From positions 1 through 27,249 of the forward strand of contig CAZOJX010000010.1 in assembly GCA_964580255.1 (NCBI GenBank): DNA of 27,249 bases. The letters run 5' to 3'. The notes under the pieces are model-generated. The model was given only the letters and a program-made list of their open reading frames with translations, ran no database searches and was not told the origin of the DNA. How positions within the stretch are numbered: position 1 is the first letter of the stretch; every line of letters begins with the position of its first letter. The position numbers and the translations under genes are program-made. Below are positions 9,382 to 16,423 of this stretch, in pieces. Origin of the DNA: HGM12587 sp964580255 (GTDB lineage Bacteria > Bacillota > Clostridia > Lachnospirales > Lachnospiraceae).

Positions 9382-9893
9382 TGAAGAAGATCATTTTAAT
9401 GGGGCGTTCCGAATGCGGGAAGACAACGCTTCGGCAGGCGCTGAAAGGAGATACCATTCGGTATCATAAAACACAGTATGTAAACCATTATGATGTGGTG
9501 ATCGATACTCCGGGGGAGTACGCTGAGACGAATCGTCTGGGAAGGGCACTGGCTCTGTACTCTTATGAGGCAGATGTGGTAGGTTTGCTGGTCAATGCAA
9601 CGGAACCATACTGTTTGTATCCGCCAAACATCGTAGCCCAGTCTACACGCCCGGTCATTGGCATTGTGACGCAGATCGATGCACCGGGAGCTAACGTGGA
9701 GCAGGCGGTAGAATGGCTGAAACTGACCGGCTGTGAAGACATTTTCCTGGTAAGCTCCTATACCGGTGAGGGAATCTGGGAAATTCTGGAGTATTTAAGA
9801 GAGCCGGGAGATGTTCTTCCATGGGACAGCAAAGAGGAAGCAGAAAAGCCTCGCCATGTCCTGTCTACAAAAGCAAATAACAGCAAAGCATAG
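9381..9893 (+). CDS. eutP: EutP/PduV-family small GTPase-like protein
   Basis: 170 residues. It is a P-loop protein of the EutP/PduV family found in ethanolamine and propanediol microcompartment operons; EutP has been linked to acetate kinase activity and PduV to compartment positioning, so the precise role here is open. Visible motifs are Walker A GRSECGKT (residues 8-15), the G3-like IDTPGEY (41-47), the G4-like TQID (97-100) and a G5-like VSSYTGEG. The C-terminal tail after about residue 150 is polar and looks disordered. The start ATG shares one base with the eutS stop (TAATG), indicating coupled translation. A strong terminator follows the stop within a few bases, so eutS-eutP form a closed two-gene unit. 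Confidence 0.92.
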   Translation: MKKIILMGRSECGKTTLRQALKGDTIRYHKTQYVNHYDVVIDTPGEYAETNRLGRALALYSYEADVVGLLVNATEPYCLYPPNIVAQSTRPVIGIVTQIDAPGANVEQAVEWLKLTGCEDIFLVSSYTGEGIWEILEYLREPGDVLPWDSKEEAEKPRHVLSTKANNSKA

Positions 9894-9895
9894 AG

Positions 9896-9931
9896 ATAAG
9901 CACCGGTTTTCGGTGCTTATTCAGTTTTTTT
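9896..9931 (+). terminator. Rho-independent terminator after eutP
   Basis: A perfect 10-bp stem, ATAAGCACCG paired with CGGTGCTTAT, has a 5-base loop. A four-base gap and then seven T residues follow (9925-9931). Confidence 0.88.
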
Positions 9932-9953
9932 AAAATTGAAAAAGGAGTTTTTT

Positions 9954-10589
9954 ATGAAAAAAAGTTTGATCAATGTAGTTCTGATTCTGATGGCAGCTTT
10001 GATGATTTCAGGCTGTGAAAAGGAAGAGAAAAAGGCACCTGCAACGGAAACTTATGTAGAAGAAAATGAGATTCAGCTGATTTCTCATGATACAGAGAAC
10101 ATCGATTTTCGGATTGCGGTGATAGAAGGAGAAATGACTGCAGGATTTGAGCGGTTGATGCAGGATGCCCAGAAGGGGGAAGCAGCCAATGTATACCGTT
10201 TTTACAAATATGAGGATCTTTCCAAGTTTGAAACCTTTTTAAAGGGCGGAATGATGGAAATCGCAACGGTTTCTTTAGAGGACGCTCTGGAGTTAAATGA
10301 GGAGAATCCGGGAATGTTTGCTGTTCTTTCGATCAATGCAGAATCAGAGGACGGCTATGGAGTTACGATCGTGAATACCAGTTTTGCCAAAGGTTATCCG
10401 GCAGCTTTGAAGGTATTTATGGAGGAAATGAAATATTCTGCAAAAGATGCTGTCTGCGTGACCGGAGAAGAAATGAAAGCAACGATTGAAGCTTACCTGA
10501 CAGAACAGGAAATGGAGCTTCCGGAAGACGAATTTTACTATCCGTTGCCGGTGCAGGAAGAAGCTTTGGAGACACAGGAGAATGATTAA
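9954..10589 (+). CDS. Short lipoprotein resembling one lobe of a NMT1/SsuA-type solute-binding protein
   Basis: 211 residues with a lipoprotein signal: MKKS, a hydrophobic core, and lipobox ISGC with Cys21 as the lipidation site. The mature part, FRIAVIEGEMTAGFERLM and then GGMMEIATVSLEDALEL and MFAVLSIN, resembles the first lobe of NMT1/THI5- or SsuA-like ABC binding proteins. The VNTSFAKGYPAALKVFMEEM stretch resembles their C-terminal helix. Such proteins are usually near 320 residues, so the second lobe looks missing, with no frameshift seen. The ATG at 9954 has AAAGGAG 7 bases upstream; the TTG at 9936 is rejected. The end overlaps the HAD gene by 8 bases. No permease or ATPase is adjacent. 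The family assignment is an inference from pattern, not a firm match. Confidence 0.7.
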   Translation: MKKSLINVVLILMAALMISGCEKEEKKAPATETYVEENEIQLISHDTENIDFRIAVIEGEMTAGFERLMQDAQKGEAANVYRFYKYEDLSKFETFLKGGMMEIATVSLEDALELNEENPGMFAVLSINAESEDGYGVTIVNTSFAKGYPAALKVFMEEMKYSAKDAVCVTGEEMKATIEAYLTEQEMELPEDEFYYPLPVQEEALETQEND

Positions 10590-11373
10590 ACTAATTGCCA
10601 GTGATCTGGACGGAACGCTGCTCTACGGCAGAGAAAACTCCGTCAGTGAAGAAATGTTTGAACTGATCCGTGAAATGAAGCGGCAGGGAATCCTGTTTGC
10701 GGCAGCCAGCGGAAGACAGTATGCGAATTTAAAGAAATTGTTTGCACCGGTATGGAAGGATATGGCATTTATCTGTGAGAATGGTGCAGTCGTGTTTTAT
10801 GAAGACCGTCTGATCGCACAGCATGTGCTTCCAAAGGAAGAATGGCTGGCACAGGTGCTGATGGTGGACGAAGACGAAGGCACTCAGGTGATCCTCTCAA
10901 GCCCTTATACCACCTATGTACGTCCGAAAACCGAGCAGTTTGTCAGCGATCTGATCCGGCTTGGAAACCACGTGACGGTTGTTAAAGAATGGGACGAGGT
11001 AACAGAGCCTTGCGTGAAGGTCGCATGGTTTGAAGAAGGCGGCGCAGAGCATCGGAAAGAAGAATGGAATGGGAAGATCAATCCTCCGGCAAAGGTAGTG
11101 ACTTCCGGTGCCCAGTGGCTGGACATCATTTATCCGGACAGTCACAAGGGTGTGGGAATTTTGGCCCTGCAGAAATATTTCGGGCTTCAAAAAGAGGAAA
11201 TCGCAGCCTTCGGAGATAATGATAATGATATGGAAATGCTGCAGTCGGTAGGCTATCCGATTGCCATGGAAAACGGTAAGGAAGCGATTAAAAAAATGTG
11301 TCCGTATCACACAAAACAGGTGGAAATGACGGTTCGTCAGATTTTAGATGGAGAATTTACGGTTTTCGAATAA
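10582..11373 (+). CDS. Cof-type HAD-superfamily hydrolase (first paralog)
   Basis: 263 residues, typical for Cof/YidA-type (class IIB) HAD phosphatases, which dephosphorylate small phosphorylated metabolites such as sugar phosphates or FMN. Motif I is DLDGTL with nucleophile Asp8 and Asp10. Motif II is the AASGRQ Ser. The motif III Lys is about 189 in DSHKG, and motif IV is FGDNDNDMEM (Asp 212, 215/216). The ATG lies within the last codons of the lipoprotein gene, so the two are probably coupled. A close paralog begins at 26472, sharing the same start (MIKLIASDLDGTLLYGR) and end (KKMCPYHTK). The actual substrate is not predictable. Confidence 0.93.
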   Translation: MIKLIASDLDGTLLYGRENSVSEEMFELIREMKRQGILFAAASGRQYANLKKLFAPVWKDMAFICENGAVVFYEDRLIAQHVLPKEEWLAQVLMVDEDEGTQVILSSPYTTYVRPKTEQFVSDLIRLGNHVTVVKEWDEVTEPCVKVAWFEEGGAEHRKEEWNGKINPPAKVVTSGAQWLDIIYPDSHKGVGILALQKYFGLQKEEIAAFGDNDNDMEMLQSVGYPIAMENGKEAIKKMCPYHTKQVEMTVRQILDGEFTVFE

Positions 11374-11397
11374 AAAGAAGGAAATCCGGCCATAATC
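11368..11397 (+). promoter_or_regulatory. Forespore (sigma-G/F-like) promoter of the SASP gene
   Basis: GAATA (11368-11372), an 18-base spacer and CATAATC (11391-11397) match the known sigma-G pattern (-35 GHATR, -10 CATNNTA) with one mismatch in the last -10 base. It overlaps the stop of the HAD gene and would start transcription near 11404, about 20 bases before the SASP ATG. Confidence 0.55.
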
Positions 11398-11424
11398 CGA
11401 AAAAGGATGAAAGGAGCCGGAATT

Positions 11425-11631
11425 ATGAAAGAAAAAAAGGTTACCAGAGAAGATATCCAGCAGATGGAAGGCACAGAACGTATGAAATACGAGATTGCCG
11501 AAGAAATGGGGCTGTTGGATCAGGTGCTGAAGGAAGGCTGGCGTTCTCTGTCAGCCAAAGAAACAGGAAAAATCGGCGGTCTGATGACCAGTCGGAAAAA
11601 GTCCGGTATAAAAGATCAAGGAGATGCATAG
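11425..11631 (+). CDS. Alpha/beta-type small acid-soluble spore protein, divergent
   Basis: 68 residues, the right size for an alpha/beta SASP, which coats and protects DNA in the spore core. The two family landmarks are present: MKYEIAEEMG, which includes the GPR germination-protease cleavage context (EIA followed by an acidic or polar residue), and SAKETGKIGGLMT, equivalent to the TSRQAGSVGGXMV block. The N-terminus (MKEKKVTREDIQQM) is longer and more charged than in classical SspA/B, so this is a divergent member. The ATG at 11425 has AAAGGAG 8 bases upstream; the ATG at 11407 lacks such a site. A sigma-G-like promoter precedes it and a germination-type protease follows. Confidence 0.75.
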   Translation: MKEKKVTREDIQQMEGTERMKYEIAEEMGLLDQVLKEGWRSLSAKETGKIGGLMTSRKKSGIKDQGDA

Positions 11632-11639
11632 GTTATCCT

Positions 11640-13379
11640 ATGAATGATCAGAAATTGGAAAATTTATTAAATTTGGCATTGGATTCTACACCGGAGGAGA
11701 GAATGCGATCCCGGGATCTTAGTGAAGGCTTTGATCGGGAAGACCGAACCTGGGAAGTTATCATAAAGTATACAGGAAATCTGGAAAATGTCCGCCAGAC
11801 AGCAGAGGAAGTAACCGAGCTGTTTGGCGGATTTGCTGTTGTAAGGATCAAAGAGGATTTGCTGGCAGCACTTACGGAAAATCCACAGGTGACCTATGTG
11901 GAAAAACCGAAAGCACTGTATTTTGCCCTGCAGGAAGCGAAGGAAGCGTCCTGTCTGTCAGGCGTACAGCAGGAGATGGAAAACAAAGAGGGATTAAGCG
12001 GAAAAGGGGTTCTTTTTGCCTGTGTGGATTCCGGAGTATCGATCACGCACCCGGATTTTCGAAAGGAGGACGGAAGTACCCGGATCCTGTATCTTTGGGA
12101 TCAGACCATTCCCGGAAATCCACCGGAAGGTTATCCGATCGGAACAGAGTATACGGAACAGGAAATCAATGCAGCACTCCAGGCAGAGTCTTTGGAGGAA
12201 CGCAGAAGGATCGTGCCGAGTGAGGATGTCAGCGGTCATGGCACCAGTGTTCTCGGGATTGGTGCAGGAAATGGCCGGGGAAGCGGCGGAAGACTGCGGG
12301 GAGTTGCTTATGAAGCGGATCTTATTGTAGTGAAACTGGGAATTCCGGGAGAACGAAGCTTTCCAAGAACAACCGAATTGATGGAAGGCGTTGACTACTG
12401 CATCCGCAAAGCGGCAATGTTGGGAAAACCTGTTGCGGTGAATATTAGTTTTGGCAATAACTACGGTGCCCATGATGGAAGCAGTCTTTTGGAAAACTAT
12501 CTGGATATTGTATCCGGAGTCGGGAAAAATGTAATCTGCGTCGGAATGGGAAATGAAGGGGCTTCCGGTGTTCACCAGGCGTTGACTCTGACACAGGAAA
12601 ATGTAACAGAAGCAGAATTTTCCATTGGAGAATTTCAGCCATCGACGAATCTGCAGCTTTGGAAATCCTATGCGGATCAGGTGCGGATCTTTATCGAATC
12701 CCCCGGCGGCGAGATTGCAGGACCAATCGAGGAAACCCTGGGGACGCAGAGATTCCGCATTACAGATACGGATCTTTTAATCTACTACGGTACGCCGAAT
12801 CCTTATAATGTTCTTCAGGAGATTTACATAGAATTCCTGCCTGACACCTCCTATCTTATGACCGGAATCTGGAAGCTTCGCATTGAACCGATCCGGATCG
12901 TCTGGAATCTGGCAGAGCTTTGGCTTCCGGTCTCAGAAACAGCAAATCTCCGCACGAGATTTTTAACACCCACCCCCGCAGGAAGCTTTACGGTGCCTGC
13001 AGCTGCAAGAAATGTGATATCCGTCGCAGCTTACGACAGCCGCACAGAGGCATATGCGGAATTTTCCGGCAGAGCATTTCAGGTGCTTCCATGGGAGGGA
13101 AAGCCGGATCTGGCAGCTCCTGGAGTGGAAATTCTGGTACCTGCAGTGGGCGGCGGCTACCGCATGGTTTCCGGCACTTCCTTTGCCACACCGTTTGTAA
13201 CCGGCAGTGCCGCCCTTTTGATGGAATGGGGAGTTGTCCGGGGAAAGGATCCTTTTTTGTTCGGAAATAAAGTGAAAGCTTATTTGCGCAGAGGTGCCAG
13301 AACCCTTCCGGGGTTTCGGGAAACACCCAATGCCAGAGTGGGCTATGGGGCGCTTTGTCTGGAGCAGAGTCTGCCTTGA
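11640..13379 (+). CDS. S8 subtilisin-like serine protease, CspB-like germination type
   Basis: 579 residues without a signal peptide. Order of parts: an N-terminal prodomain ending in NPQVTYVEKPKALYF, then the catalytic Asp in CVDSG (about 130), the His in DVSGHGTS (about 200), an inserted beta-rich region between about 310 and 440, and the Ser in SGTSFATP (about 514). The insert resembles the jelly-roll domain of Clostridium Csp proteases, which cleave the cortex hydrolase pro-SleC at germination. All three catalytic residues are present, unlike the pseudoproteases CspA and CspC. The start ATG at 11640 lies 8 bases after the SASP stop; AAGGAG at 11618 is rather far (16 bases), so coupling to SASP translation is likely. 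It might instead be a general intracellular subtilase. Confidence 0.88.
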   Translation: MNDQKLENLLNLALDSTPEERMRSRDLSEGFDREDRTWEVIIKYTGNLENVRQTAEEVTELFGGFAVVRIKEDLLAALTENPQVTYVEKPKALYFALQEAKEASCLSGVQQEMENKEGLSGKGVLFACVDSGVSITHPDFRKEDGSTRILYLWDQTIPGNPPEGYPIGTEYTEQEINAALQAESLEERRRIVPSEDVSGHGTSVLGIGAGNGRGSGGRLRGVAYEADLIVVKLGIPGERSFPRTTELMEGVDYCIRKAAMLGKPVAVNISFGNNYGAHDGSSLLENYLDIVSGVGKNVICVGMGNEGASGVHQALTLTQENVTEAEFSIGEFQPSTNLQLWKSYADQVRIFIESPGGEIAGPIEETLGTQRFRITDTDLLIYYGTPNPYNVLQEIYIEFLPDTSYLMTGIWKLRIEPIRIVWNLAELWLPVSETANLRTRFLTPTPAGSFTVPAAARNVISVAAYDSRTEAYAEFSGRAFQVLPWEGKPDLAAPGVEILVPAVGGGYRMVSGTSFATPFVTGSAALLMEWGVVRGKDPFLFGNKVKAYLRRGARTLPGFRETPNARVGYGALCLEQSLP

Positions 13380-13398
13380 GAAGGGCAAAAATGCGTTA

Positions 13399-13427
13399 TT
13401 GAAAGAACCATTCAAATCAGCTATAAT
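13399..13427 (+). promoter_or_regulatory. Strong sigma-A-like promoter with no assigned gene
   Basis: TTGAAA (13399-13404), an exact 17-base spacer and a perfect TATAAT (13422-13427), pointing rightward into a gap that ends at the terminator near 13.58 kb. The next gene lies on the opposite strand. Confidence 0.6.
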
Positions 13428-13433
13428 TTTCTT

Positions 13434-13581
13434 AATACGGATCAGATAACTGATAGTAACACGCCAGAGAAAAACGATGCCACTGAAATCATAGCAGAAG
13501 AATCGTGCAGGAAGATTTGAATAAAGAATACGGATATACAATATTGAACAAAAGAGGTCTCCTGTGAGGGAGACCTTTTTT
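13434..13581 (+). ncRNA. Candidate small RNA, about 148 nt
   Basis: The segment between the promoter at 13399-13427 and the hairpin terminator has no convincing reading frame. It contains a small hairpin (ATCAG, ATAA loop, CTGAT, near 13440-13453). If transcribed it would give a short RNA ending at the terminator. The weak alternative is a tiny peptide starting at the TTG near 13517. No homology is known to me. The claim rests only on promoter plus terminator. Confidence 0.25.
13549..13581. terminator. Bidirectional terminator between convergent genes
   Basis: AGGTCTCC (13555-13562) pairs with GGAGACCT (13569-13576) around a 6-base loop. A run of Ts follows on the right and a run of As precedes on the left, so it can end transcripts of both the subtilase side (+) and the DUF624 operon (-). 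Confidence 0.82.
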
Positions 13582-13593
13582 AATGCGCTCAAA

Positions 13594-14232
13594 TTAAGCT
13601 TCTTCTTCCGGAGTCATATTCCAGTATTTTCCAAATACTTTTTCCAATGTCGGGCATACCAGAAAGTACATGTAGAGAACCGGCAAAAGGAACAGAAGCA
13701 ACGGACCGATCGGAAGGAATGCAAAAAGCACCAGGCATGCAATATATCCAACGGCGATCAGGAATGATCTCGGAAGATTTGCAATGCAGATCAGCAGGGT
13801 GTTTTTAAATACCATCTTCAGCGAATCTTCAATGTGTGAAACATAAGCAAAGCAGTAGATTGACCAGGTGATCGCCAAAGCGAGAAGAATCGGAATGACG
13901 ATGAAAAAGACACCCATGACAGAAATGCTGCCGTTCATGAGATACGCAAAATAATAATCAAATCCAAGCAGTGCAAAGATCAGTAAAAATACGATCCAAA
14001 GCAAGGTGCTCTGTTTGAAATTTGAGCGAAAGGCGTGCCAGAATACTGACCAGACGCCGCCCTCATCTCTGCGGATCGATTTTTGTGCTGTGTAATAAAG
14101 GGCTGTATTTGCAGCTCCGATGGTAACGATCGGGAGACAGGACAAAAGCCATAATGCGTTTAGGATAAGGCAGTCGGCCAGTTTGTCCAAGAATCTGTAA
14201 AGTTTGCTGTCAATGCTGAAAAAATTTCCCAT
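13594..14232 (-). CDS. DUF624 (YesL-like) membrane protein
   Basis: 212 residues with several hydrophobic segments. The N-terminus MGNFFSIDSKLYRFLDKLAD, followed by LSCLPIVTIGAANTALYY, is the standard opening of the DUF624/YesL family. In Bacillus subtilis yesL lies with the rhamnogalacturonan transporter and hydrolase genes; its function is unknown. Here it is the last gene of the leftward operon, 22 bases after the rhamnosidase stop, which fits a carbohydrate role. The frame runs back to 14409, but that extension is inside the rhamnosidase gene and does not look like this family, so I start at the ATG at 14232; AAAGGA lies 13 bases upstream, a loose fit. The terminator near 13.56 kb ends the operon. 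Confidence 0.88.
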   Translation of the reverse strand: MGNFFSIDSKLYRFLDKLADCLILNALWLLSCLPIVTIGAANTALYYTAQKSIRRDEGGVWSVFWHAFRSNFKQSTLLWIVFLLIFALLGFDYYFAYLMNGSISVMGVFFIVIPILLALAITWSIYCFAYVSHIEDSLKMVFKNTLLICIANLPRSFLIAVGYIACLVLFAFLPIGPLLLFLLPVLYMYFLVCPTLEKVFGKYWNMTPEEEA

Positions 14233-14254
14233 GAATGTGTTTGAATCCTTTCTT

Positions 14255-16414
14255 CTAATGTGAACTGTAGAAGCAGTAGCTTCCGGCGGAAACGCGGCGA
14301 GTTTTACCGTCGATAATGATATCGGCACAGACCGGAGTTGTAATTTCATAACGCCAGAAATTTTCTTCTCTTGTCCAATAGGATATAATTTTTCCATGCC
14401 TTGTGTCAAGTTCTGCTTTTAACCAGCCAAGCCGTTTGTCCGGGATTGGAGAAATGATTACTTGTTCATAGCCTGGTGCTGATTCTACATAGCGAATACC
14501 GGCACAGACACAATAAACCCAATCAATTACAGAACCATAGGAATAGTGATTGAAAGAGTTCATGCTGGTATCCCAAAAAGTACCGTCTTCACGAAGGCTG
14601 TCCCAATGTTCCCAGACTGTAGTAGCTCCTTTTTTTACGGAATAAAGCCATGAAGGATATTCCTCACGCAGGAGAAGACTGTAGGCGGTTTCTGCATGAC
14701 CAAAATCACTGAGTGCATGGAGCAGGTAAGGTGTACCAACAAAACCGGTAGTCAAATGAAGATTTGAGTCCTGAAGCATTGCTGCGAGTTGATCTGCGGT
14801 CGCCTGACAATCTTTTGCCAAGCGGAAATGTACTGCAATGGCACATTCGGTTTGGGTATGGTAATCAGAAAACTTTTCCTGAAAAGCTTTTTTGATTCTT
14901 TGATACAAGAGTTCATATTCTGCAACATCTTTACCAAGGATTTTCCCTGCTTTTACAAATAATAAAGTAGAATATGCGTAATAAGCACTGGCAATCAGAT
15001 CATCACGACTGCCGCCGCGTAAAGAGTTTTTATCACCATCAAGTCCAAGCCAATCCCCAAAATGTATGCCGCCGATCCAAAGGTAGGGTTCTTTTGTATC
15101 GTTTGTGATATAATCAATTCTTTTTTTCATGCACTCAAACTGCTGTTCTAAAATTTCTGAATTGCCATAAGCCATATAAAGTTCCCAGGGACAGATGATA
15201 GCTGCATCACCCCAGGCAGCGGAAGAACCATCAAAATGCCAGGTATCAGGAATCATATGACCAATGTAACCGTTCGGCCATTGTTCAGCCCTCATACAGC
15301 CTAGCCATTTGGAAAAGAATTTTTCAACATCAAAATTAAGAGCTGCAGCTCGTATGAAAATCTGCGCATCTCCTGTCCAGCCCAGCCGTTCGTCACGTTG
15401 AGGACAGTCAGTAGGAATGTCAAGAAAGTTATCTTTTTGTCCCCAGACCACATTTTTGAAAAACTGGTTTAACAAAGGATGGGAGCAGCTTAAAAATCCG
15501 GTTTGCTTTATATCTGAGTAAACTGCAATTGCAGAAAAATTTTCAATAGCTGCAGTTTCGAGGCCATCAGGAAATTCATCAATTCTTACGTAACGGAAGC
15601 CGTAAAAAGTTAGGTGAGGGTGATAAGTTTGAAAACCATCTGTACAGAGGTAATCCAGTTTTGCTTTTGCAGCACGATAATTTGCATTATAAAAATTTCC
15701 ATCGCTGTCCAGAACTTCACCATGGGACAGGGAAACCCGTTGCCCCTTTTTTGCGGTTAAGGAAATTTCCACGTATCCGGTTAAGTTCTGTCCAAAATCA
15801 ATGACTTTCTCTCCTTTTGGGGTTGTAAAGATACGTGCCGGAAAAAAACGTTCATGTTCCATGATTTTTTCACCTTCCTGTGGAATCAGTGTTTCCCAGG
15901 GACCGTTAAATTCCTTGCAAGGGGTAGGTCCGGAAGGTGTAAAAGTAGCATCGTAAAATTCGCCATGATAGATCTCTGAATAACGGATCTTGCTTTCGAA
16001 AGACAACCAATCGGAACCGGAAGACACAAATTCTGTTGTTCCATCGATGTAAGTAAGAACAAGCTCAGCTAATAATCCGCAAGGCTGTTTTTTCTGTTCC
16101 TCAAGGACTCTTCCGGAAATGTCACCGCGATACCAACCTTTGCCTACAGTGATTTCTAAATGGTTTATGTCGGACAAAAGTTCTGTGACGTCATAGTTTT
16201 GATATTGCAGTCGTTTATGATAAGAAGTCCAGCCGGGTGCCAAAACATAGTCACTGATTCTATGATTATTTAGAGAGGCTTCATAAACGCCTAATGCAGT
16301 GGTATAAAGCACTGCCTTGGAAATTTCTTTTTTAATTGAAAATGTTTTAGAAAATCTGATCGCAGCTTCTGTAGATTCTGCAGCAGGTTTGATCCATTTT
16401 GCATGCCAATTCAT
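14255..16414 (-). CDS. GH78 alpha-L-rhamnosidase, cytoplasmic
   Basis: 719 residues with no signal peptide. It releases terminal alpha-L-rhamnose from glycosides or pectic oligosaccharides. Beta-sandwich domains occupy about residues 1-300: ligand-binding-like W-x-A-x-W-I opening, LYTTALGVYEASLN, and DFGQNLTGYV. The (alpha/alpha)6 catalytic barrel covers about 305-640. The family signature DCPQRDERLGWTGD is at 336-349, with Asp341, Glu342 and Asp349 in the catalytic cluster. The second catalytic Glu is probably Glu602 in VWEHWDS. A C-terminal beta domain follows. AGGGGGA lies 6 bases before the ATG. It is 9 bases downstream of the large hydrolase gene and upstream of DUF624. At 719 residues it is shorter than many GH78 enzymes (about 900), lacking extra N-terminal modules. 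Confidence 0.94.
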   Translation of the reverse strand: MNWHAKWIKPAAESTEAAIRFSKTFSIKKEISKAVLYTTALGVYEASLNNHRISDYVLAPGWTSYHKRLQYQNYDVTELLSDINHLEITVGKGWYRGDISGRVLEEQKKQPCGLLAELVLTYIDGTTEFVSSGSDWLSFESKIRYSEIYHGEFYDATFTPSGPTPCKEFNGPWETLIPQEGEKIMEHERFFPARIFTTPKGEKVIDFGQNLTGYVEISLTAKKGQRVSLSHGEVLDSDGNFYNANYRAAKAKLDYLCTDGFQTYHPHLTFYGFRYVRIDEFPDGLETAAIENFSAIAVYSDIKQTGFLSCSHPLLNQFFKNVVWGQKDNFLDIPTDCPQRDERLGWTGDAQIFIRAAALNFDVEKFFSKWLGCMRAEQWPNGYIGHMIPDTWHFDGSSAAWGDAAIICPWELYMAYGNSEILEQQFECMKKRIDYITNDTKEPYLWIGGIHFGDWLGLDGDKNSLRGGSRDDLIASAYYAYSTLLFVKAGKILGKDVAEYELLYQRIKKAFQEKFSDYHTQTECAIAVHFRLAKDCQATADQLAAMLQDSNLHLTTGFVGTPYLLHALSDFGHAETAYSLLLREEYPSWLYSVKKGATTVWEHWDSLREDGTFWDTSMNSFNHYSYGSVIDWVYCVCAGIRYVESAPGYEQVIISPIPDKRLGWLKAELDTRHGKIISYWTREENFWRYEITTPVCADIIIDGKTRRVSAGSYCFYSSH

Positions 16415-16423
16415 ATAGTCCCC

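Noticed and set aside
14233..14409. N-terminal extension of the DUF624 protein
   Set aside because: The extension lies in the rhamnosidase coding region and the family begins at MGNFF.
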